From NCBI RefSeq assembly GCF_006351965.1, contig NZ_CP040932.1, positions 2,170,001-2,234,000 of the forward strand: a stretch of 64,000 nt of DNA. Reading direction: 5' to 3'. The stretch comes from Oceanicola sp. D3. Lineage in GTDB: Bacteria; Pseudomonadota; Alphaproteobacteria; Rhodobacterales; Rhodobacteraceae. Shown here piece by piece: positions 7,727 through 15,071 of this stretch. Positions within the stretch are counted from its first letter, which is position 1; every line of letters begins with the position of its first letter. The notes under the pieces are model-generated. The model did no database searches, had not been told where the DNA came from, and saw nothing but the letters and a program-made list of their open reading frames with translations. The position numbers were made by a program, and so were the translations under genes.

Positions 7727-9259
7727 TTAGAACAGGCCGCCGAGAAGCGCGCCGATGCCGCTGCTGGTTTCGCCATAGGTTTCATATTGGTCGCGCTGGA
7801 CGAAGTTGGTTGCCTCGCGCCCGGAGCTGGCGCCAAAGAGCGCCGCATCTTCGCCGAGGATCAGCGAGAAGATATCCATATAGCCAAGCGCGGGGTCGGC
7901 CCCGGTCAAGCTGGCCCCGAAAACCACGAGCAGGGCAATGCCGCCGTAGACGTAGTAGGGCAGCGGGCGGGCAAGGTGGATGGCGATGATGACCAAGGCC
8001 GCGATGGGGTGCACGAGGGCCACGGCAAAGGCGGCGAGCCAGGGCGTGAATTTTTGCATGCCGGGCGAGGTGGCGGCGGTTTGCCGGCCGGGCAAGCCAG
8101 CGCCGAAGAGGAAGCCGACCCATTGCACCTGTTTGACGTGGGCCTGGGATTTGCGCTTGTCGCGCTCGACCCGTTCGCGGGAGGCCTCGCGGAGCTTTTC
8201 CAGACCGTCCGGGGCGCTTATGGCAGCAGCGCCGCCGCCACCGCCACCACCAAGGCCGCTCATCGCCATGCCGCCGCCGGTGCCGGACTGCCCGATGCGC
8301 TCGCGGGCGGCGGCGTCGGGGGTGGAGAAAAAGTCATCCACCGCGTTGCCGGTTTTACCGCCGGTGGGCAGGGGGCCGGAGGGGGCGCTTTCGGGGCGGG
8401 CGTCGGCCATGCCTTCGGGGCTATGAGCGCCTTCCGGTTGCAGTTGAAAAACGCCTTCGCGATCCCGCAGGGTCAGCTCGATATGGCCTTGGGGATATTC
8501 CACTGACGGCGGTTTCATGGCCACGGCGATCACCTCGCCGGGCCCGGCGCCGAACTGGGCCCCATCGCCAAGGATGCGGCCAGCCTCGCGGCAGTGGTCG
8601 ATGAAGGCATAGGCGCGGTCGAGCAGGTAGGGCAGGCGGGCCGGGGCCTCGCGGAAGAGCAGCGGGCGGCCAAGCACCTCTTCGGCGTGATCGAGGCGGA
8701 AGCCGATGACCTGTGTGCCCTCTGCCACGCGGCCCGAGGAGAAGGGCCGGGGGTGGCAGAACAGCGGCAGCGGAAACAGCACATCTGCCATGGCGAGGAA
8801 CCGCTCGGGCGAGAAGAGCTGGTCGGACTGGCCCCAGTGGACCGCCAGAGGCTCGGCCTCGATGGCGATGTGGCTGGCGGCAATCTGGGTGAGGGCGAGC
8901 AGGGTTTCGAAGGTGTCCTGACTGCCGGCATTGAACCCCTTGGCCTCGGCCACCACGGCAATGAAGGCACCGTGGGCCGCAACATCCACGCCCGCGTTCA
9001 TCCCGGTGAGGCGGGTATATTCGGAGGCCATCGCCTTGGTGAGGCGGCTCTCGGTGAGCCGTTTGCCCGCCTGCGCAATGGTGAGGCTGAGCCCCTCGGC
9101 CTCAAGCTTCGCGCCTTGGCCGGGCTTGTGCATGGTGGTCTGCAGATCAATGCCGGAGGGTGCCATGATTTCTTTGACACTGTTTGCAATGCCCTCGAAA
9201 TCCACCTCCGGCGGGGCGGGATAGAGAAGCGCGGCATCGGTCCGGCTGGGGAGGGGCAT
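7727..9259 (-). CDS. Uncharacterised protein with C-terminal membrane segments
   Basis: The protein has 510 residues. The first 290 or so look like a soluble globular domain (about 20-290), with a run reading FCHPRPFSSGRVAEGTQVIGFR near the middle and AVHWGQSDQLFSPERFLAMAD before it; this vaguely resembles DUF4261-type proteins, a low-certainty impression. Then comes a Gly/Ser/Pro-rich linker with a run of seven glycines, a charged segment (REASRERVERDKRKSQAHVKQ), and two or three hydrophobic helices near the C-terminus (roughly 405-460). The start at 9259 follows a short basic-neutral N-terminus with no signal peptide. It is convergent with the DUF3445 gene (about 15 bp apart). Function unknown. 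Confidence 0.75.
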   Translation of the reverse strand: MPLPSRTDAALLYPAPPEVDFEGIANSVKEIMAPSGIDLQTTMHKPGQGAKLEAEGLSLTIAQAGKRLTESRLTKAMASEYTRLTGMNAGVDVAAHGAFIAVVAEAKGFNAGSQDTFETLLALTQIAASHIAIEAEPLAVHWGQSDQLFSPERFLAMADVLFPLPLFCHPRPFSSGRVAEGTQVIGFRLDHAEEVLGRPLLFREAPARLPYLLDRAYAFIDHCREAGRILGDGAQFGAGPGEVIAVAMKPPSVEYPQGHIELTLRDREGVFQLQPEGAHSPEGMADARPESAPSGPLPTGGKTGNAVDDFFSTPDAAARERIGQSGTGGGMAMSGLGGGGGGGAAAISAPDGLEKLREASRERVERDKRKSQAHVKQVQWVGFLFGAGLPGRQTAATSPGMQKFTPWLAAFAVALVHPIAALVIIAIHLARPLPYYVYGGIALLVVFGASLTGADPALGYMDIFSLILGEDAALFGASSGREATNFVQRDQYETYGETSSGIGALLGGLF

Positions 9260-9362
9260 GTTGTGTGCCTCTTTTGGTTCACTGCTTGGCCCGCGTGATG
9301 CCACGGCAATCTGGCCTTAGTTGGGCGAGGTGAGGGCAGAGGCGCGGCTTGGGATGGCGGAG

Positions 9363-9674
9363 TTACCCGTGCATGGCGTGGTGAAAAGCGATGAGCCCCT
9401 CGACCCAGTGGGTGAAGCGCGCGGGGCCGGAGGATTTGTCTTTCAGATGCACGGCGCAGCCTTTGTGGGCGGTGAGCGCGGCCTCCGCGATGGCGAGGCG
9501 TTCGGCCATGGGGGTGCCTGCGCCCATGATGACGGCATCGAGCGGGTGGGCGGCGATGGCGGCCTTTGCCTCGGCAAGCGTGGTGGCCGGGTGGCAATGG
9601 GCGCGGGTCGCGAGGGCGGCACAGGTTTGGGCGATGACGTCAGGGCGGGAGCCGACGAGCAGAAGGTGGAGCAT
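9363..9674 (-). CDS. Small uncharacterised protein, receiver-like pattern
   Basis: The protein has 103 residues. It opens with MLHLLLVGSRPDVIAQTCAAL, then alternating strands and helices (HPLDAVIMGAGTPMAERLAIAE). The layout recalls a truncated response-regulator receiver domain or a nucleotide-binding alpha/beta fold, but the acidic pocket and conserved Lys of true receivers are not clear. It sits between two other uncharacterised genes on the same strand. The function is unknown, and it could be spurious, although the alternating hydrophobic pattern and codon bias look coding. Confidence 0.5.
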   Translation of the reverse strand: MLHLLLVGSRPDVIAQTCAALATRAHCHPATTLAEAKAAIAAHPLDAVIMGAGTPMAERLAIAEAALTAHKGCAVHLKDKSSGPARFTHWVEGLIAFHHAMHG

Positions 9675-9752
9675 GGGCGGGCCTTGCGTGTTGGATGCCG
9701 CGAGGGTGCCATGGCGGGGAGGGGGAGGCCAGTGGAGGAGGCGGTGCGGCCG

Positions 9753-10487
9753 CTATCGGACGTATCGGGCGAGAGCGATTCCGTCGTCGGCCAGCCTGAG
9801 CTGCCAGCCGCCTTGCCACAGCTCATAGAGCGCGGTGTGGAGGCGATCTTCTGTTTGGCCGTGCAGGGGGGCACAGATCCACTCGCCGGGCGTGTAGAAA
9901 TTGCCGGCGGCGGCGTAAAGCGGCTCTGAGAGGAAAGACGATGCCGCTTGGCCGGGAAGGGCTTCGGGCGGCGTGGAGGCCAAGAGGTTGCCTTCGAGCA
10001 GGACGGTTATGTCATCGGTCTGGCGCATGGCGGCCTCGCCCTCCTGCGTCCAGCGTTCGATCACGGTCAGTTGGGTGAAATCCACCTCTTCGTTGGGGCC
10101 GACCTCTTTAAACAACGCGGCGATGGCCGGAATGCGGGCGCGGGCCTCGGCTTCGGGCAGGAGTTGGGGCGCTGCGGAGAGGAAGGCCTCCGTCCGGCGG
10201 AAGAGCTCGGCCCCGAGGGGCAGGAGGGCAAGGCAGGCGCGGCGGGTTTCCGGGGTGGCACGGGAAAACTCGTGGATCAGGCGGTTGTCCTGCATTAGAT
10301 CGTCGGGAAGCGGATCGTCCCGGTGGCTGCCTTCGGCGGTCAGGGCCGGGTCTTGATCGAAGAGATCATGCCAGGCCAGTTGCCATTCGCGGTGGCGGGC
10401 CTTGACCCAGACGTTCTGCTCGGCGCGATCGGTGGGGAGGGCTTTGGTGCGGGCACCGGGGAAAAGGGCTTTGAGCCAATTGGGCAT
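9753..10487 (-). CDS. Uncharacterised protein
   Basis: The protein has 244 residues, soluble, without a signal peptide or membrane helix. It begins MPNWLKALFPGARTKALPTD. The middle is helical and charged (DLMQDNRLIHEFSRATPETR), and the C-terminus ends in LWQGGWQLRLADDGIALARYVR. The ATG at 10487 is preferred to the in-frame ATG at 10568, because the longer version adds a Pro/Arg-rich stretch that overlaps the glnA terminator. I do not recognise the family. It lies downstream of glnA on the same strand but is separated from it by a terminator. Confidence 0.65.
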   Translation of the reverse strand: MPNWLKALFPGARTKALPTDRAEQNVWVKARHREWQLAWHDLFDQDPALTAEGSHRDDPLPDDLMQDNRLIHEFSRATPETRRACLALLPLGAELFRRTEAFLSAAPQLLPEAEARARIPAIAALFKEVGPNEEVDFTQLTVIERWTQEGEAAMRQTDDITVLLEGNLLASTPPEALPGQAASSFLSEPLYAAAGNFYTPGEWICAPLHGQTEDRLHTALYELWQGGWQLRLADDGIALARYVR

Positions 10488-10557
10488 TGGGGGCCTTCGT
10501 CTGTTTGGTCGTGGGCATATGGAAACGGAGAGCGATCCGAGGCGCAAGGAGGAAAGC

Positions 10558-10586
10558 AAAAGGGGCACCCCGTGGAGCGCCCCTTT
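10558..10586 (-). terminator. Intrinsic terminator of glnB-glnA
   Basis: An 8-bp stem (AAAGGGGC at 10559-10566, GCCCCTTT at 10579-10586) lies 25 bases past the glnA stop codon; on the minus strand the stem is followed by a T-rich tract. Confidence 0.8.
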
Positions 10587-10610
10587 CTTGTTTCACTGTC
10601 CCTGCCGCGA

Positions 10611-12017
10611 TCAGCAGCTGTAGTACATTTTGTACTCAACCGGGTGCGGGGTGTGCTCGTAGGCGTAGATCTCTTCCCACTTGAGGTCCATGTAGCCCTC
10701 GATCTGGTCCTTGGTGAAGACGTCGCCGGCGGTGAGGAAGTCCATGTCGGCTTCCAGCTCGGTCATGGCTTCACGCAGCGAGGCGCAGACGGTGGGGATG
10801 CCGGCGAGTTCTTCGGGCGGCAGGTCGTAGAGGTCTTTGTCCATGGCTTCGCCGGGGTGGATCTTGTTCTTGATCCCGTCGAGGCCGGCCATCAGCAGGG
10901 CCGAGAAGCACAGGTAGGGGTTGCCTGCCGGGTCGGGGAAGCGGGCCTCGACGCGCTTGGCCTTGGGGTTTTCGGCCCACGGAATACGCACGCAACCCGA
11001 GCGGTTGGACGCGGAGTAGGCGCGCAGAACCGGAGCTTCAAAGCCCGGGATCAGGCGCTTGTAGCTGTTGGTCGAGGGGTTGGTGAAGGCGTTGAGCGCC
11101 TTGGCGTGCTTCAGGATGCCGCCGATGTAATACAGCGCCTCGTCGGAGAGGTCGGCGTATTTGTCGCCGGCAAAGAGCGGCTTGCCATCCTTGAAGATCG
11201 ACATGTTGACGTGCATGCCGGTGCCGTTGTCGCCCGCGATGGGCTTGGGCATGAAGGTGGCCGACTTGCCGTAGGCGTTGGCCACGTTGTGGATGACGTA
11301 CTTGTACTTCTGAAGCTCGTCGGCCTGCTTGGTGAGCGAGCCGAAGATCAGGCCCAGCTCGTGCTGACAGGAGGCCACCTCGTGGTGGTGCTTGTCGACC
11401 TTCATGCCCATGCGCTTCATGGTCGAGAGCATCTCGGAGCGCAGATCCTGCGCGTCGTCGATCGGGTTGACCGGGAAGTAGCCGCCCTTGATGCCGGGAC
11501 GGTGGCCCATGTTGCCCATGTCGAACTCGGCGTCGGTGTTCCAGGCTGCGTCGCCTGCGTCCACCTGGTAGCTTACCTTGTTCATCTCGACGGAAAAGCG
11601 CACGTCGTCGAAGAGGAAGAACTCGGCCTCGGGGCCCCAGTAGGAGGTGTCACCGATACCGGTGGACTTGAGGTAGGCCTCGGCCAGCTGTGCGGTGCCG
11701 CGCGGATCGCGGTTGTAGGCTTCGCCGGTGTCGGGCTCGACAACGGAGCAGTGCACGCAGAGCGTTTTCTCGGCGTAGAACGGGTCCATGTAAGCCGAGG
11801 AGCCATCGGGCATCAGCTTCATGTCGGATTTGTCGATCGACTTCCAGCCAGCGATGGAGGAGCCATCGAACATGAAGCCTTCTTCGAGGAAGTCCTCGTC
11901 GACCTGGTCGGACATAACGGTGACGTGCTGCAGCTTGCCACGCGGATCGGTGAAGCGGATGTCGACGTATTCGACGTCTTCATCCTTGATTGTCTTGAGA
12001 ACGTCCTTGTTGCTCAT
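10611..12017 (-). CDS. glnA: Type I glutamine synthetase
   Basis: The protein has 468 residues, the normal length for GSI-beta. Recognisable parts are the N-terminal [15 protein letters not shown], the EAEFFLFD metal-binding segment, the ATP-binding [16 protein letters not shown], the NRSGCVRIP region, and the adenylylation loop [10 protein letters not shown] near residue 400, whose Tyr is the AMP acceptor. Reaction: glutamate + NH3 + ATP to glutamine, the main route of ammonium assimilation. It follows glnB by about 50 bp on the same strand. Regulation is probably through GlnE adenylylation and GlnB, as in other alphaproteobacteria; GlnE is not in the window. Confidence 0.98.
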   Translation of the reverse strand: MSNKDVLKTIKDEDVEYVDIRFTDPRGKLQHVTVMSDQVDEDFLEEGFMFDGSSIAGWKSIDKSDMKLMPDGSSAYMDPFYAEKTLCVHCSVVEPDTGEAYNRDPRGTAQLAEAYLKSTGIGDTSYWGPEAEFFLFDDVRFSVEMNKVSYQVDAGDAAWNTDAEFDMGNMGHRPGIKGGYFPVNPIDDAQDLRSEMLSTMKRMGMKVDKHHHEVASCQHELGLIFGSLTKQADELQKYKYVIHNVANAYGKSATFMPKPIAGDNGTGMHVNMSIFKDGKPLFAGDKYADLSDEALYYIGGILKHAKALNAFTNPSTNSYKRLIPGFEAPVLRAYSASNRSGCVRIPWAENPKAKRVEARFPDPAGNPYLCFSALLMAGLDGIKNKIHPGEAMDKDLYDLPPEELAGIPTVCASLREAMTELEADMDFLTAGDVFTKDQIEGYMDLKWEEIYAYEHTPHPVEYKMYYSC

Positions 12018-12070
12018 GATGACTTCTCTTTCTCCTTGCTGAAAGTTTCTCGGGCGATGCGGCCGGGCGC

Positions 12071-12439
<369 letters not shown>

Positions 12440-12511
12440 CTAGGGGTGAGAACACTTATCGCAGGGGGCGGCAACGGGGCCGCCTCACGGGCGGGTGAGC
12501 GTCTCGGGGGA

Positions 12512-12540
12512 ATTCTCGGGTGTGATGAAAAAATGTGCAA
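12512..12540 (-). promoter_or_regulatory. Candidate sigma70 promoter of glnB-glnA
   Basis: On the minus strand, TTGCAC (12540-12535) and GAGAAT (12517-12512) are separated by 17 bases, about 100 bp upstream of glnB. The -10 match is 4 of 6. No clear -24/-12 sigma54 element was seen. Confidence 0.4.
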
Positions 12541-12587
12541 GTCGATTTGCGCATGGGCGTTTTGGAAACTTTTTGGGCGGAGAGCGC

Positions 12588-14186
12588 ATGGAACTTCTGA
12601 CATCTGCACAAATGCGCGCCATCGAGCAGGCCGCGATCGAGGCCGGAGAAGTCACCGGGCTGGAGCTGATGGAACGCGCCGGGCGGGGCGTGGTGGAGGC
12701 GGTGTTTGAGGAATGGCCGGAGCTGGCGGCCGGGTCGTTCCGCGCTGTGGTGCTCTGCGGGCCGGGGAACAATGGCGGCGATGGGTTCGTGGTGGCGCGG
12801 GTATTGAAGGAGTGGGGGTGGGCGGTCGAGGTGTTTCTGTATGGCGATCCGGCGAAGCTGCCGCCGGATGCGCGTGTGAATTATGAGCGGTGGGGGGAGA
12901 TGGGGGAGGTGGTGCCAGGGTCCGCCTTTGAGGGCCGCGACGGTTGGCGCTGTGATCTTTTGGTGGACGCACTTTTTGGCACCGGGCTAACCCGTCCCTT
13001 GGCAGGGTATGGCAACCTGCTCTGGGAAATTGGGGATATGGTGCGCAGCTTCGTGCCTATCTTTGGTCACAAGCGCGGACGCCCGGCTGTTGTGTCTGTC
13101 GATGTTCCGAGCGGCATATGTGCAGATAGTGGTCGCACCCTGGAGAATGCCGAACCACAGAACCCCCATGCCGCTTGCGCGAACCTAACTGTGACGTTCC
13201 ATTCCGAGAAGCTTGGGCACCGGCTCGGTGACGGGCCGGAAGCTTGTGGAAAGGTTGTTGTAAAAAGCATCGGTCTTGAGCGCGCGTTAATTGAGGGTGT
13301 GGTTTCGCTGAGCAAAGTTCCCAATCACCTCCTGAAGTGCGGCGGCGCGCACAAGTTCTCCCACGGGCACGCACTTATCCTCGCAGGCGGCGCGGGCAAG
13401 GGCGGTGCGGCGCGGATGGCGGCGCGGGGGGCGTTGAGGATCGGGGCAGGGCTGGTCACGGTGGCGCCGACGCCGGGGGCGTTGCAGGAGAATGCGGCGC
13501 GGCTGGATGCGGTGATGTTGCAGGCGGTGGGGGACGCAGAGGCTCTGGCGCGGGTGCTGGAGGATCGGCGGATCAATGCGGTGTGTGTCGGGCCGGGCTT
13601 GGGGGTTGAACGGGCGCGGGAGATGGTGCCAGTGGTTCTTGGTCGGGGTGGTGGGCTGGATGGTGGGCAGATTGCCCACCCTACGGTGTTGGACGCGGAT
13701 GCGCTGTCGGCTTTTGCGGATGAGCCGGAGGCGCTGTTCGGAATGCTGCACGAGGGCTGTGTGCTCACGCCCCATGGCGGGGAGTTTGCGCGGCTCTTTC
13801 CGGACATTGCCGAGAAACTGGCGGCCCCGGCGGTGACCGGCGCGGCCTTTTCGAAGGTGGATGCGGCACGGGAGGCGGCGGCGCGGGCGGGATGCGTGGT
13901 GCTGTTCAAGGGACCGGATACGGTGATTGCGGGGCCGGATGGCGCGTGCTCGGTGAATGCGGCGGTCTACGAGCGGGCTGCGCCCTGGCTGGCGACGGCG
14001 GGGGCGGGGGATGTGCTGGCGGGGTTCATCACCGGGCTGATGGCGCGGGGGTTTGCGCCGATGCGGGCTGCAGAGGCGGCGGCATGGCTGCACGTGGAAT
14101 GTGCGCGGGCGTTCGGGCCGGGGCTGATTGCAGAGGATTTGCCGGAGGTTTTGCCGCGGGTTTTGGCCGGGTTGGAGAATGGATAG
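12588..14186 (+). CDS. nnr: Bifunctional NAD(P)H-hydrate epimerase / ADP-dependent NAD(P)H-hydrate dehydratase
   Basis: The protein has 532 residues, two domains. The YjeF_N epimerase domain (about 1-220) shows LLTSAQMRAIEQ, LCGPGNNGGDGFVVAR and SVDVPSGI. The ribokinase-like dehydratase domain (about 245-532) shows AGGAGKGGAARMAARGALRIGAG (cited in part), VLDADAL, LTPHGGEFARLF and TAGAGDVLAGFITG. Together they repair damaged NADHX and NADPHX. The start at 12588 has a GGAGAG Shine-Dalgarno. Two oddities: residues about 133-261 use A/T-ending codons (ATA, GTA, TTA, AAA) that are rare in the flanks, and a dispersed palindromic repeat is embedded in frame just before VLDADAL. Both are discussed as findings. 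Confidence 0.95.
   Translation: MELLTSAQMRAIEQAAIEAGEVTGLELMERAGRGVVEAVFEEWPELAAGSFRAVVLCGPGNNGGDGFVVARVLKEWGWAVEVFLYGDPAKLPPDARVNYERWGEMGEVVPGSAFEGRDGWRCDLLVDALFGTGLTRPLAGYGNLLWEIGDMVRSFVPIFGHKRGRPAVVSVDVPSGICADSGRTLENAEPQNPHAACANLTVTFHSEKLGHRLGDGPEACGKVVVKSIGLERALIEGVVSLSKVPNHLLKCGGAHKFSHGHALILAGGAGKGGAARMAARGALRIGAGLVTVAPTPGALQENAARLDAVMLQAVGDAEALARVLEDRRINAVCVGPGLGVERAREMVPVVLGRGGGLDGGQIAHPTVLDADALSAFADEPEALFGMLHEGCVLTPHGGEFARLFPDIAEKLAAPAVTGAAFSKVDAAREAAARAGCVVLFKGPDTVIAGPDGACSVNAAVYERAAPWLATAGAGDVLAGFITGLMARGFAPMRAAEAAAWLHVECARAFGPGLIAEDLPEVLPRVLAGLENG
13658..13686. repeat. Dispersed palindromic repeat, copy 2 of 3, inside the NADHX dehydratase gene
   Basis: GGTGGGC (13662-13668), an AGATT loop and GCCCACC (13674-13680) are followed by CTACGG. 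The 29 bases are identical to those at 37957-37985. The copy keeps the reading frame and is translated as DGGQIAHPT between the loop after VVLGRGG and the conserved VLDADAL. Confidence 0.9.
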
Positions 14187-14232
14187 GGGGTGACGGGCCA
14201 CGGTTTGGGCCTGAGATCTCCTGGGGGGAGGT

Positions 14233-14283
14233 CCTCGGGTCGGGCCCGAGGATGACGGCCCGAGGATGACGGCCGCGGATGAC
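14233..14283. repeat. Intergenic hairpin with tandem 14-bp repeat
   Basis: CCTCGGG (14233-14239) and CCCGAGG (14245-14251) form a 7-bp stem. From 14245 the 14-mer CCCGAGGATGACGG occurs twice in direct tandem (14245-14258, 14259-14272), followed by a degenerate third unit (CCGCGGATGAC, 14273-14283). It lies between the convergent nnr and Hint-protein genes. Confidence 0.8.
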
Positions 14284-14291
14284 GCTATGCG

Positions 14292-14789
14292 TCAGGCGGC
14301 TTGGGCGGCCTCGTCGGGCTCGAAGGCGCATTCGAGCATGCCGATGTAGAGGATTTCGGGCGCGTCGAAGAGCAGCGTTACCATCTCCATCCCCTTGAGC
14401 CGGGGCGTGCGGGTTATATAGCCGTTGTCGACCAGCGCGGCGGCAGGGGCGAGGGCGGCGGAACTGCCGTAGAGCAGCTTGGCGCGCCAGTCGCGCAGCA
14501 GCAGCTTTTGCGCCGGGGTGACGTGGACGAGATCAGACGGCTTGCCGTTGCCGAGGGCATGCGGGGCCAGCGCGATCGGGATGACATCGCAGGTGAAGCG
14601 CGACAGGCCTGCGAGCCGGACCATGCCCGAGCTGCGCGACACGAGCCTGTCACCGGGCTCCAGCTCGCCAAGACGGCGCTCGCCACGGGCGGTGAGAATC
14701 CGGGCGGAAGCGGAAATGCCCGCTGGCCCGAGATCGGGAGTGAACACCTGCGCTGCCCGGCGCAGGCCTCCCATGTTCATATCAGACAT
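14292..14789 (-). CDS. Hint-domain (Hedgehog/intein-like) protein
   Basis: The protein has 165 residues. SARILTARGERRLGELEPGD followed by LVSRSSGMVRLAG is the start of a Hint_2 module, and VHVTPAQKLLLRD has the place of the block-B histidine region (here THxxH is reduced to VTPAQK). The autoprocessing Cys/Ser expected at the first strand is not clear, and no C-terminal HN splice junction is seen, so this is not an active intein. In Rhodobacteraceae such modules often sit in secreted or surface proteins; this one is free-standing and has no signal peptide. The role is unknown. Confidence 0.7.
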   Translation of the reverse strand: MSDMNMGGLRRAAQVFTPDLGPAGISASARILTARGERRLGELEPGDRLVSRSSGMVRLAGLSRFTCDVIPIALAPHALGNGKPSDLVHVTPAQKLLLRDWRAKLLYGSSAALAPAAALVDNGYITRTPRLKGMEMVTLLFDAPEILYIGMLECAFEPDEAAQAA

Positions 14790-14887
14790 GGGGTGCTCTT
14801 TTGAAACTGCCTCGTTTTTCTTTCACGCTAGCGTAAAGAAACTGTTGATGGCCACTATTTTCCGAGGGGTGATCTGCATTTTCGGGC

Positions 14888-14916
14888 TTTCGTGCCGCGA
14901 GAGGCACTGTTAGATA
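14888..14916 (+). promoter_or_regulatory. Candidate promoter of tRNA-Leu
   Basis: TTTCGT (14888-14893) and TAGATA (14911-14916) with 17 bases between them, ending 15 bases upstream of the mature tRNA 5' end. Confidence 0.4.
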
Positions 14917-14931
14917 CCGCTCCCACGGAAA

Positions 14932-15013
14932 GCGGGTGTGGCGAAATTGGTAGACGCACCAGATTTAGGTTCTGGCGCCGCAAGGCGTGGGGGTTCAAGT
15001 CCCTCCACCCGCA
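14932..15013 (+). tRNA. tRNA-Leu (anticodon UAG)
   Basis: This is a class II tRNA. The acceptor stem is GCGGGTG (14932-14938) with CACCCGC (15006-15012) and discriminator A. The anticodon stem is CCAGA/TCTGG with the anticodon TAG at 14966-14968, reading CUN codons. A long variable arm (CGCC, GCAA loop, GGCG) is typical of tRNA-Leu. The T loop is TTCAAGT. CCA is not encoded (CCG follows). It lies 58 bases upstream of the CHAT gene. Confidence 0.97.
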
Positions 15014-15071
15014 CCGAAATTCTTCCATAGCAGGTCTTTAGCACGGCCCGGGGCGCTGATAGCCTTGGGGC

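Noticed and set aside
14292-14789. Intein
   Set aside because: The Hint-like protein is encoded alone, without exteins, and lacks splice-junction residues.
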